Part shown: piece by piece, positions 1 through 6,387 of the stretch
How the letters are laid out: each line of letters opens with the position of its first letter
Numbering within the stretch: the first letter of the stretch is position 1
From: Kiritimatiellota bacterium
GTDB lineage: Bacteria; Verrucomicrobiota; Kiritimatiellia; RFP12; UBA1067
Assembly (NCBI GenBank): GCA_009777165.1
Contig: WRML01000116.1
Span: 1 to 6,865 of the forward strand
Length of the DNA stretch: 6,865 bases
Direction of reading: 5' to 3'
Notes under the pieces: generated by a model
The model's database searches: none
What the model was told of the DNA's origin: nothing
The model's input: only the letters and a program-made list of their open reading frames with translations
Made by a program: the position numbers and the translations under genes

Positions 1-2778
1 TTTAACAATTGCAGCGGCTTGACGAGCGCAACCATCTCCGAGGGCGTCACGTTAATCAGGCAAGAAGCATTTTCCGATTGCTACGGCTTAACGAGTGTGA
101 CCATCCCATCCAGCGTCACGTCTATCGGAAACTACGCATTTCAAAATTGTAACGTCTTGACGAGCGTGACGTGGGCGGCAACAAACGTCACATCCGTTTC
201 CTCTTCGTCTCACCCGTTCAATGGCTGTACGAACCTGACAAGCGTGACCTTTTCAGAAGACGTGACAAGTATCCCTGCTTACGCATTTTACAATGTTAAA
301 AGTTTGACGAGCGTGACCATCCCGTCGAGCGTCACGTCTATCGGGAACCAAGCATTTTACGATACCGCCATCTGGAACAATCATCCTGACGGCATTGTTT
401 ACATTGACGGTTGGGCAATCGACTGGAAAGGGACAGGGCCTTCCGGTCAACTTGCCCTGAACCCCGGCACAAGAGGCATTGCAGACCGCGCATTTTACAA
501 TTGTAGCGGCTTGACGGGCGTGACCATCCCGTCGGGCGTCACGTCTATCGGGCAACAAGCATTTCAGGGTTGCAGCGGCTTGACGGGCAACCTGACCATC
601 CCGTCGGGCGTCACGTCAATCGGGTCTGGCGCATTTTACGGTTGCAGCGGCTTGACGGGCGTGACCATCCCGTCGAGTGTCACGTCTATCGGGAACCAAG
701 CATTTTACGATACCGCCATCTGGAACAATCATCCTGACGACATTGTTTACATTGACGGTTGGGCAATCGGTTGGAAAGGGACACAGCCTTCCGGTTGGCT
801 TACCTTGAACCCCGGAACAAGAGGCATTGCGGACCGGGGAGTTTCCGGTTGCGGCGGCTTGACAAGCGTGACCATCCCGTCGAGCGTCACGTCAATCGGG
901 GCTAGCGCATTTTCCGGTTGCAGTAAGTTGACGAGCGTGTATTTCATGGGTAATGCACCGAGCGTGGTGGGCAAGTGGATCTATGACAGCTCATCAATAA
1001 GCCTGACAACATACGTCCTACCATACTCAACGGGATGGGATGGCGTGGCGGGTTCGACGGCATTACCTGCCTTATGGAACGACCGAAATATCGTGTGCCT
1101 TGCGCCTGTACTGGACGACGTGCTGAAGATAACTGATCTTCCATGGGAAATAGGCGGAGATGGAGACTGGCTTGTGCAAATGGTATCTACGGATTCCCAT
1201 GTCATACGGAGCGGTACAATCGGGGACAGGGAATCCTCGTGGATAGAGACATCGGTGACAGGATCGGGGATGTTCTCGTTCTGGTGGAAGGTGTCGTCGG
1301 AGATTGACGACTGGCTGATCTGCACCACCAACGGCGTGGAAGCCCTGCGGATTTCAGGGGAGGCGGACTGGCAGCAGGTGTCGTGGATGTTCGGGGGCGG
1401 GGAGACGGTCGTGCGCTGGACGTACGCCAAGGACAAGTCGGGCGTTGCCGGGGAGGATTGCGGCTGGCTGGACGGCGTGGCGTGGATACCGTACATCACG
1501 GTCTCGTTTGATGCGCAAGGGGGGAGCGGCGTGAGCCCTGTCGACTATGACACCAAGAATGCGGTGTATGGCGAATTGCCTGAAACGTCACGGGGGGGGT
1601 ATGGGTTCGAGGGGTGGTTCGCGTCCCCGTCCGGCGGCGTGGCGGTGACGGGGTCCACGCCCGTGGGGGAGAGCAGCCACACGCTCTACGCGCAGTGGTC
1701 GCTCCTTGCGCCGGGCGGTGTCACGGCGAGCCAAGGCACACTCCGCGACAAGGTGCTGGTCGGGTGGTCGCCCGTGGCAAGCGCGGTGTCCTACTCGGTC
1801 TACCGCAGCACCGGGGATGACCCTGCCGGCGCGGTGTGCGTTGACACGGTGGCGGGGGGAACGTCGTATGAGGATTTCGGCGCGGAGCGAGAGGTCTCCT
1901 ATTTCTACTGGGTGACCAGCTTTGACGGTTCGGAGGAGAGCGCGTTCAGTGCCGTCGCGCACGGGTGGCGGGAGCCGCTGGGTCTCGCGGAGGCGGTGAA
2001 CGGCGAGGGGCTAGCCTGGACAACGGGCGGGGATTTGCCGTGGCTTCCGCAGAGGGATGTCACCCACGACAATGAACACGCCGCGCGGAGCGGCGCCATC
2101 GAGCACAGCGGTATGGCTGGGTTTTACACGACGTCATGGATCGAGACGACCGTCACAGGGGAGGGGACGCTCTCGTTCTGGTGGAAGGTGTCGTCGGAGG
2201 AGGACTACGACTGGCTGAGCTGTTTCACGAACGGCGTTTTGGCACTCAGGATTTCGGGCGAGCAGGACTGGGCGCAGGTGAGCATCGCCATCACCTCGGA
2301 GGGGGAGACGACTGTCCGCTGGGAATATGCCAAGGACAAGTCCGACTTTGAAGGTCAGGACTGCGCATGGCTGGACGGCGTGGTGTGGACGCCCGTGCCT
2401 CTCTACACGTCCACGCCCGTCCCTGTGCCGTACAGTTGGCTCGACCAGTGGCAGGGGGGGCTTGTGGGCAGTCAGGCTTACGAGGACTTCGCCAACTCCA
2501 TCGGCGCAAACGGGTACACGGTCTGGGAGTCCTATGTCGCGGGGCTCGACCCGACGGATAAGGACAGTATCTTCCGCATCCGGAAATTCGCGGTGAAAAA
2601 CGTCAACGGCACGGATACCGTCACGGTGCTGGAGTGGAATCCGAACTACGAGAACGACCCTCCCCCCCTGAAACGGGACTACATCATCGAGGGCAAGACG
2701 AATTTGACCGATACCGCGTGGCACAGCCCGACCAACTCGGGGACACGGTTCTTCCGGGTCAAGGCGAAATTGCCGTAG
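1..2778 (+). CDS. Large modular BspA-like leucine-rich-repeat surface protein, 5' end missing
   Basis: The frame is open to base 1 and the first codons (FNNCSGLTS) are already inside a repeat, so the start and any signal peptide lie outside the window; the TTG at 19 is not a real start. Domains in order: BspA-type LRR_5 repeats at about 1-1100, consensus AFxxCSGLTSVTIPSSVTSIG, with two 'WNNHPDxIVYIDGWAI' inserts; a beta-sandwich-like module at about 1111-1494 with FWWKVSSE, ALRISGE, YAKDKS and WLDGV; an InlB/Listeria-Bacteroides type repeat at 1495-1698 (VSFDAQGG...GYGFEGWF...LYAQWS); a fibronectin type III-like domain at about 1711-1968; a second copy of the WWKVSSE module at about 1978-2394; then a C-terminal module with ESYVAGLDPTDKDS, LEWNP and RFFRVKAKLP. 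Families of this kind are exported and often mediate adhesion or binding of sugars or host proteins; that role is inferred. Base composition is more AT-rich in the LRR part than after about 1240. The stop is TAG at 2776. Confidence 0.9.
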   Translation, partial: FNNCSGLTSATISEGVTLIRQEAFSDCYGLTSVTIPSSVTSIGNYAFQNCNVLTSVTWAATNVTSVSSSSHPFNGCTNLTSVTFSEDVTSIPAYAFYNVKSLTSVTIPSSVTSIGNQAFYDTAIWNNHPDGIVYIDGWAIDWKGTGPSGQLALNPGTRGIADRAFYNCSGLTGVTIPSGVTSIGQQAFQGCSGLTGNLTIPSGVTSIGSGAFYGCSGLTGVTIPSSVTSIGNQAFYDTAIWNNHPDDIVYIDGWAIGWKGTQPSGWLTLNPGTRGIADRGVSGCGGLTSVTIPSSVTSIGASAFSGCSKLTSVYFMGNAPSVVGKWIYDSSSISLTTYVLPYSTGWDGVAGSTALPALWNDRNIVCLAPVLDDVLKITDLPWEIGGDGDWLVQMVSTDSHVIRSGTIGDRESSWIETSVTGSGMFSFWWKVSSEIDDWLICTTNGVEALRISGEADWQQVSWMFGGGETVVRWTYAKDKSGVAGEDCGWLDGVAWIPYITVSFDAQGGSGVSPVDYDTKNAVYGELPETSRGGYGFEGWFASPSGGVAVTGSTPVGESSHTLYAQWSLLAPGGVTASQGTLRDKVLVGWSPVASAVSYSVYRSTGDDPAGAVCVDTVAGGTSYEDFGAEREVSYFYWVTSFDGSEESAFSAVAHGWREPLGLAEAVNGEGLAWTTGGDLPWLPQRDVTHDNEHAARSGAIEHSGMAGFYTTSWIETTVTGEGTLSFWWKVSSEEDYDWLSCFTNGVLALRISGEQDWAQVSIAITSEGETTVRWEYAKDKSDFEGQDCAWLDGVVWTPVPLYTSTPVPVPYSWLDQWQGGLVGSQAYEDFANSIGANGYTVWESYVAGLDPTDKDSIFRIRKFAVKNVNGTDTVTVLEWNPNYENDPPPLKRDYIIEGKTNLTDTAWHSPTNSGTRFFRVKAKLP
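304..901 (+). repeat. Internal segmental duplication in the LRR gene, offset 348 bp
   Basis: The stretch from about 304 to 553 recurs at about 652 to 901. Between 311-420 and 659-768 I count only two base differences, and identity falls off afterwards. The offset is 348 bp, exactly 116 codons, so the frame is kept. Each copy encodes an LRR followed by the AFYDTAIWNNHPD...GTRGIADR insert. The near identity at DNA level suggests a fairly recent duplication or gene conversion within the repeat array. Confidence 0.85.
1274..2199 (+). repeat. Duplicated WWKVSSE module, offset 897 bp
   Basis: A 29-base stretch at 1274-1302 is repeated exactly at 2171-2199. The surrounding codons encode two homologous beta-sandwich-like modules (about 1111-1494 and 1978-2394), sharing SWIETxVTGxGxxSFWWKVSSE, ALRISGExDWxQVS, TTVRWxYAKDKS and DCxWLDGVxW. 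The InlB-type repeat and fibronectin-like domain lie between the copies. Similar modules occur in many secreted proteins of Lentisphaerae and Verrucomicrobia, as far as I recall; the fold assignment is inferred. Confidence 0.75.
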
Positions 2779-2786
2779 AGATTTAT

Positions 2787-2921
2787 CTCACACAAAGGCA
2801 CAAAGGACACAAAGACAATGCTGTGCTTGTTTTGACAGGATTACAGGATTCATTTTGTCATCGAATGACACGAATAAAACGAATACGAAAAACCTTTGTG
2901 TCCTTTGTGCCTTTGTGTGAG
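2787..2921. repeat. Long inverted repeat, unit 1 of the tandem array
   Basis: Bases 2787-2814 and 2894-2921 are perfect reverse complements over 28 bp, separated by 79 bases. A small nested hairpin, TGTCAT-CGA-ATGACA, lies at 2856-2870 near the centre. The arms are built from an 8-9 base CACAAAGG periodicity. The structure resembles a non-autonomous palindromic element or a strong hairpin in RNA. It begins 8 bases after the stop codon of the surface-protein gene, so it could also protect or terminate that transcript; this is inference. Confidence 0.88.
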
Positions 2922-2968
2922 AATATTATACTGTTGTTTTGACAGGATGGCAATGATATGAGATTGAA

Positions 2969-3103
2969 CTCACACAAAGGCACAAAGGACACAAGGGCAA
3001 CGCTGTGCTTGTTTTGACAGGATTACAGGATTCATTTTGTCATCGAATGACACGAATAAAACGAATACGAAAAAACTTTGTGTCCTTTGTGCCTTTGTGT
3101 GAG
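2969..3103. repeat. Long inverted repeat, unit 2 of the tandem array
   Basis: This is the second copy of the inverted repeat, 182 bp downstream of the first. Its arms are 2969-2994 and 3078-3103, perfect over 26 bp. The inner end of the left arm has changed (A to G), shortening the pairing by two bases relative to unit 1. The nested TGTCAT/ATGACA hairpin is kept at 3038-3052. Confidence 0.85.
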
Positions 3104-3256
3104 AATATTATACTGTTGTTTTGACAGGATGGCAATGACATGAGATTGAACTCACACAAAGGCACAAAGGACACAAGGGCAACGCTGTGCTTGTTTTGAC
3201 AGGATTAACAGGATTTTGACAGGATTGCAGGATGGCTATGAGTATTATTAACCACT

Positions 3257-3502
3257 TATAGCTAAATCACTTTCCATTCTTACATCCCGTTAGGGATGTG
3301 TCTCTCGGTAGAAAAACGTCCTTCCCCCCATGTCCGCAGGAAAAGGGGCCCCCGTCGGCGCAGGTGCGACCGATGGGGCACGGGATGCACCTAAAAGAGG
3401 CATCCCGATGGGATGCCATAATTTTTTTGCGCTCTCTTCTACCGAAAGAAACATCCCTAACGGGATGTTGTTACGGTATGCTTTAAAAGTGATTTCACTA
3501 TA
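3257..3502. repeat. Palindromic intergenic element with CATCCC/GGGATG hairpins (REP- or MITE-like)
   Basis: The outer arms 3257-3273 and 3486-3502 pair at 15 of 17 positions. Inside them, 3282-3299 and 3451-3468 are exact reverse complements, and each is itself a hairpin (ACATCCC-loop-GGGATGT). The pairing continues inward through a CGGTAGAA/TTCTACCG segment. A third hairpin, GGCATCCC-GAT-GGGATGCC, lies at 3399-3417, and a GC-rich hairpin (GCCCC/GGGGC) at about 3348-3379. The layout resembles REP/REPIN or miniature transposon-type elements, which are mobilised in trans by Y1 (RAYT-like) transposases; no transposase is in the window. Short open frames on both strands here reflect the repeat, not genes. 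Confidence 0.85.
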
Positions 3503-3504
3503 TA

Positions 3505-3536
3505 ACACGCCCTAATGTATCGTCCAGCAGGCGTGT
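3505..3536. other. Short inverted repeat between the palindromic element and resB
   Basis: ACACGCC (3505-3511) and GGCGTGT (3530-3536) form a 7-bp stem with an 18-base loop, directly after the palindromic element. The rest of 3537-3665 shows no clear promoter or other feature. The hairpin may be the end of the repeat element or part of the resB leader; it has no U-tract, so it is not a typical intrinsic terminator. Confidence 0.4.
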
Positions 3537-3665
3537 CGTCCTGTAGTCAAGATATGTGAAACGCTACGCCCTTCATCCTTGCGTTTTGGAAAAGATTGTG
3601 TAACAATGGTTTCATCTTTTAAGGGAAAGGACTGTTTCCCTCAAAACGGATTGTGGGTTCCCGTA

Positions 3666-4511
3666 ATGTCACGCTGGTTACAGAAACTGCTTGGTCTGAG
3701 CGTCGCGATGTGGCTGTGCCTCTTGTTCGCAGGGGGGGCGGTTGTCTTGGCGTTTTTTGGGGCGGAGGTTTCCGGCGCGTTGATGGGATGTACGCCTCAT
3801 CAGCGCGAGACGCTGGTCGTGCCGATGTTTAACGTCACCTATCACATCGGGGAGATGGCGTGGATCACGACTATCCTCTGTCAGCGTGTGACGCTCGTGC
3901 TGGCAATCGGCCTCGTGGTGTCGGGCATTCGCGCGATTCGCCGCACGCGCTACGATTCCGTGCTCATCCACATCGGGTGCGCGTGTGTCATGGGGGGGTG
4001 GCTCATCGGGCAGCACGCCGTCCGCACAACATCAGAAGACCGCCCCGTGACTGGCGCGATGGCGCTGATTGACGGCGACACAATGGACACGCTCTGGGGG
4101 GGGGCCACGCTGAACGAATACCTCGGCAAACTCCCTTTCACCGTCCACCTCGACACCTTCACCGTGGCGTTTTACAAGGGAGGCCTCCCCCGCGAGTACC
4201 GCAGCCGCATCACGATCCTGGAGCCGGGCAAGGCCCCCCGCACCGAGGATGTCCTCGTCAACCACCCCGCCCGCGCCCACGGCTACCACATCTACCAGAT
4301 GAGCTGGGGGGAGAGCACCGACCATTACGGGCGCCCCGTGACGTACACGGTTCTGCAGTTCATCCGCGACCCTGGGCTGTACGTCGTCTACACGGGTTTT
4401 GCGGCGTTGTTCCTGGGGACGATCTGGTTCGCGGCGCGGGTCTTCAAAGGTGGCGTCGGCATGGAGGGCGAGTGTCCCCGCAAGCCGAACGGGGGGGAGG
4501 GGAGACCATGA
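3666..4511 (+). CDS. resB: ResB-family cytochrome c biogenesis protein (short form)
   Basis: System II cytochrome c maturation: ResB/Ccs1 works with CcsA in the membrane to move heme outward and attach it to apocytochrome c. From the ATG at 3666 the product is 281 aa. Membrane segments are visible at about residues 9-30, 66-82, 98-113 and 235-258. H102 in LIHIGCACVMGGW matches the conserved membrane histidine position of the family. The outer domain carries LPFTVHLDTFTVAFYKGGLPREYRS and, from N199, NHPARAHGYHIYQMSWG, both typical of ResB. RDPGLYVVYTG precedes the last membrane segment. It is shorter than the usual 400-550 aa. The start is uncertain: ATG 3606 and TTG 3579 are in frame, but no start has a good Shine-Dalgarno; 3666 is preferred because the membrane segment follows it closely. 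The stop overlaps the ccsA start. Confidence 0.87.
   Translation: MSRWLQKLLGLSVAMWLCLLFAGGAVVLAFFGAEVSGALMGCTPHQRETLVVPMFNVTYHIGEMAWITTILCQRVTLVLAIGLVVSGIRAIRRTRYDSVLIHIGCACVMGGWLIGQHAVRTTSEDRPVTGAMALIDGDTMDTLWGGATLNEYLGKLPFTVHLDTFTVAFYKGGLPREYRSRITILEPGKAPRTEDVLVNHPARAHGYHIYQMSWGESTDHYGRPVTYTVLQFIRDPGLYVVYTGFAALFLGTIWFAARVFKGGVGMEGECPRKPNGGEGRP
4491..4504 (+). promoter_or_regulatory. Ribosome binding site deciding the ccsA start
   Basis: A purine-rich G7-A-GGGGAG run ends three bases before the ATG at 4508. It favours this ATG over the in-frame GTG at 4472, which would place 12 extra residues inside the resB tail. The site lies within the last resB codons and fits translational coupling. 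Confidence 0.7.
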
Positions 4512-5296
4512 CACCTAAATGGCCCCCCCAGGGGGGGCTGATCTACCTGACCATGGCCACGTTCCTTGTTGCGGCGATCCTGTTGCGCAACAAAAAACAA
4601 CAGACGTTGGGGCATGGTGTTTGGTTCGCGGGGTTTGTCGCCGCCGTGGTGTCGGTCGCCTACCGGTGGGTGCAGACGAAACACTGGTACCCCCCCATGC
4701 AGAACCTGTTCGAGTTTTTCCTCTGCATGGCGGCGGCGTTGTGGCCGTTGTCGTTGCTGAGTAAAAAGCAGACCGGGCTGGACACCCGTTTCCAGGATGC
4801 GTTGCTGGGCGTACTGATTCTCTTTCCTGCGGGGTTTGTGTTCAAAGAGGGTATCCGCCAGCTTCCGCCGGCGTTGCAGAGCCACCTGTTCGTCCCGCAC
4901 GTCGGGAGTTATGTGGCGGCGTACATCGTGCTTGCGCGCGCGGCGTTCATGGCGTTGCCGATGCTGTGGGCCGCGCCTTCCCGTGTCCGGCAGCTCGATG
5001 CCGCCTCACGCCAGACCGCCGCGATGGGGTTTGTGCTGCTCACGCTCGGGCTGCTGCTGGGTTCGCTCTGGGGCAAAATCTGTTGGGGGCATTACTGGCA
5101 GTGGGATCCCAAGGAGATGTGGTCGCTCGCCACGTGGTTCGTGTACGGGGCGTACTTCCACTACCGCCTCAAGAACGGCGTCCGCAATCCCCGTGTGCTT
5201 TCCATCCTGTTGCTCCTGGGCCTGCTCTTCATCATCCTGACCCTCACGTGGATCAACATCTCCAGCATGTTCAAGGGTGTGCACAGTTACGCATAA
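4508..5296 (+). CDS. ccsA: CcsA-type cytochrome c biogenesis / heme-handling protein
   Basis: Integral membrane partner of ResB that presents heme for ligation to CXXCH cytochromes on the outer side of the cytoplasmic membrane. The product is 262 aa, near the low end for the CcmC/CcmF/CcsA superfamily. The heme-handling tryptophan-rich motif WGHYWQWDPKEMW spans residues 193-205. The two outer histidines expected as heme ligands are H131 (VPHVGSYVAAY) and H259 in the C-terminal GVHSYA, a CcsA hallmark. WYPPMQNLFEFF (60-71) matches the conserved early loop. About seven or eight hydrophobic segments are visible. It starts in an ATGA overlap with resB, so the two are co-translated. No thioredoxin-like ResA, CcdA or c-type cytochrome gene is seen nearby. 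A C7-A-G7 palindrome lies at codons 6-10. Confidence 0.94.
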   Translation: MTPKWPPQGGLIYLTMATFLVAAILLRNKKQQTLGHGVWFAGFVAAVVSVAYRWVQTKHWYPPMQNLFEFFLCMAAALWPLSLLSKKQTGLDTRFQDALLGVLILFPAGFVFKEGIRQLPPALQSHLFVPHVGSYVAAYIVLARAAFMALPMLWAAPSRVRQLDAASRQTAAMGFVLLTLGLLLGSLWGKICWGHYWQWDPKEMWSLATWFVYGAYFHYRLKNGVRNPRVLSILLLLGLLFIILTLTWINISSMFKGVHSYA

Positions 5297-5353
5297 AAAA
5301 GGAAGCAACAGGGTATTGGACATGCGCCTTGATTTTTTTCTTATAATTCCCTC

Positions 5354-5383
5354 TTGACTTTTAGGCCCTGCGGTTCGCATAAT
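5354..5383 (+). promoter_or_regulatory. Sigma70-like promoter of the secreted-protein gene
   Basis: TTGACT at 5354-5359 and CATAAT at 5378-5383 are separated by 18 bases, matching the -35 and -10 consensus at five of six positions each. The predicted transcript would start near 5390 and have a leader of about 33 bases containing the Shine-Dalgarno. The 5297-5353 stretch after ccsA contains a stand-alone TATAAT (5342-5347) without a well-placed -35, and no clear terminator. Confidence 0.6.
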
Positions 5384-5411
5384 GAAACCTTTATCAACTT
5401 CACCAAACGAC

Positions 5412-5418
5412 GAGGAGG
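5412..5418 (+). promoter_or_regulatory. Shine-Dalgarno of the secreted-protein gene
   Basis: GAGGAGG lies four bases before the ATG at 5423. It picks this start over the upstream in-frame TTG at 5354, which lies inside the promoter -35. The chosen start also puts a signal peptide exactly at the N-terminus. Confidence 0.75.
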
Positions 5419-5422
5419 TCGT

Positions 5423-6385
5423 ATGACAGTACAACAGAGGAAGATGACGGCAGCCGCCGGTTTCGCAATTTTCGTGCTGGCGCAGACCAGCGCGCAGGTC
5501 GTTGCGCAGTGGAACTTCAACAGCCCCCTGCTCCCCGGCGGTCCGCAAAACTACGGTCCGGATCCTTACCTTCCGGCGACGATCGCCCCCGGGTTCAGTA
5601 CCGGCGGGCTTCGGCGCGGCAACGGGGTCTCCGCAAACCAATACTCCGGTATGAAAAACGCCTGGGGCGGCTACCGTTTTACGAACGCCACAGAGAGCGC
5701 GGCTGTGTCCAGCGAAAGCTATTTCTATTTTTCGCTGACGAACGGAACCGCGTCCCCCCTGCCTGTCACGGGCATCCAAACGACCTTGTACAAATCCAGC
5801 TCGGGGCCCACGTCTGCCCAGTGGCAGTATTGCCTCGACGGTGGGACGTGGCAGGATATCGGCGGCATCATTTCCCTGCCGAGCGGCAATAGCCTGTACC
5901 CGTATGACCGCAGCTGGCCTGCCGTCAACGTCTCCGCCTCTTCCTTTATCCTGTTCCGCCTCATGGCGTGGGGCGGGACCGCTACGGGTCAAGCGAGAGG
6001 CACGTTTTATTTCGACGGGTCGCATCACGGGTCTATGCGGACACTCACGGTGCTCACGACGGCGGACACCGGCATCCTCCCCCACCCCGATATGGATGAC
6101 CCTCATTCGAGCCTCGTGAATGTCCCCGTCACCGCCATCACGGTTTCGCCGGACAATGTCGCGACGCTGGAATGGGAACCCCTGAACGGCGCGTTCACGT
6201 ATTTCATTTACGGCAAATGCAGCTTGACGGACGAGGAGGCGTTCTGGACGGGCATTTCCGTGGAGACCCCGAACGTATCGAACGGGAAGATGAGCGCGGA
6301 CTTCACCTTGGGCGACGGCTCGCACACCGACTACCGCTTCTTCACCATGCGAGCGCTGGAGAAATCGCCCGACCCCGCACATTAA
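5423..6385 (+). CDS. Secreted beta-rich protein of unknown function
   Basis: The product is 320 aa. A Sec signal peptide is clear: positive residues R6-K7, hydrophobic core about 8-20, and likely cleavage after A24 (TSA) or A28 (VVA), leaving a mature N-terminus near QWNFNSP. The body is rich in Gly, Ser, Thr and aromatic residues, with alternating strand-like segments (YFYFSLTNGT, TTLYKSSSGPTSAQW, FILFRLMAWGGTATGQ), similar in style to jelly-roll 'W-N-F-N' proteins of Verrucomicrobia and Bacteroidetes. The C-terminus, nucleotides about 6118-6370, contains VTAITV, LEWEP, YFIYGKCSLTDE and YRFFTMRAL, resembling the end of the big surface protein upstream. No PEP-CTERM, LPXTG or lipobox is present. 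It has its own promoter, so it is probably not part of the cytochrome operon. I do not recognise a specific function; cell-surface or matrix location is inferred. Confidence 0.82.
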   Translation: MTVQQRKMTAAAGFAIFVLAQTSAQVVAQWNFNSPLLPGGPQNYGPDPYLPATIAPGFSTGGLRRGNGVSANQYSGMKNAWGGYRFTNATESAAVSSESYFYFSLTNGTASPLPVTGIQTTLYKSSSGPTSAQWQYCLDGGTWQDIGGIISLPSGNSLYPYDRSWPAVNVSASSFILFRLMAWGGTATGQARGTFYFDGSHHGSMRTLTVLTTADTGILPHPDMDDPHSSLVNVPVTAITVSPDNVATLEWEPLNGAFTYFIYGKCSLTDEEAFWTGISVETPNVSNGKMSADFTLGDGSHTDYRFFTMRALEKSPDPAH

Positions 6386-6387
6386 GG

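Larger units (their letters stand above)
2787..3207. repeat. 182-bp intergenic tandem repeat, two full copies plus a partial third
   Basis: Copy 1 is 2787-2968, copy 2 is 2969-3150, and copy 3 matches copy 2 exactly for 57 bases (3151-3207) before diverging. By eye, copies 1 and 2 differ at about five positions. Each unit starts with a CACAAAGG-rich arm and also holds the motif TTTTGACAGGAT twice, an ACGAAT-rich stretch, and a reverse-complement CACAAAGG arm. TTTTGACAGGAT occurs six times in all (starts at 2830, 2937, 3012, 3119, 3194, 3214). Copy 3 looks internally deleted, with two TTTTGACAGGAT motifs brought close together. No coding potential is convincing here. Comparable CACAAAGG and ACAGGATT intergenic repeats are, as I recall, scattered in several environmental phyla. 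Confidence 0.92.

Noticed and set aside
981..2724. Several minus-strand and out-of-frame open frames within the surface-protein gene
   Set aside because: The + frame carries clear domains throughout. The others have low-complexity Arg/Pro/Ser products and no ribosome binding sites.
2634..2942. 102-codon + frame running from the surface-protein gene into the tandem repeat
   Set aside because: The first half is a shadow of the surface-protein frame and the second half is translated repeat sequence.
2787..3207. CRISPR array
   Set aside because: The 182-bp period, conserved 'spacers' and only two full units do not fit a CRISPR array, and no cas gene is present.
2830..3225. Promoters from the repeated TTGACA in TTTTGACAGGAT
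   Set aside because: TTGACA matches a -35, but no copy has a convincing -10 at 16-18 bases downstream; the motif is better explained as part of the repeat.
3290..3515. Short open frames on both strands within the palindromic element
   Set aside because: Open frames on both strands arise from the inverted-repeat symmetry; the products resemble no known protein and lack good ribosome binding sites.
4472..4507. Upstream GTG start for ccsA
   Set aside because: It would overlap resB by 40 bases and lacks a Shine-Dalgarno, whereas ATG 4508 has a strong one and the ATGA overlap.
5297..5341. Intrinsic terminator after ccsA
   Set aside because: A T-rich run is present at 5333-5339, but I see no stable GC-rich stem right before it.
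5316..5347. Promoter using TATAAT at 5342-5347
   Set aside because: The -10 is perfect, but TTGGAC is 20 bases away and TTGATT only 7, so the spacing is poor. The TTGACT/CATAAT pair just downstream is a better fit.
5006..6382. Long open frame on the minus strand (458 codons)
   Set aside because: It lies antisense across both ccsA and the secreted-protein gene and the promoter gap. Its product is arginine- and proline-rich without a recognisable domain, as expected for the opposite strand of GC-rich genes.
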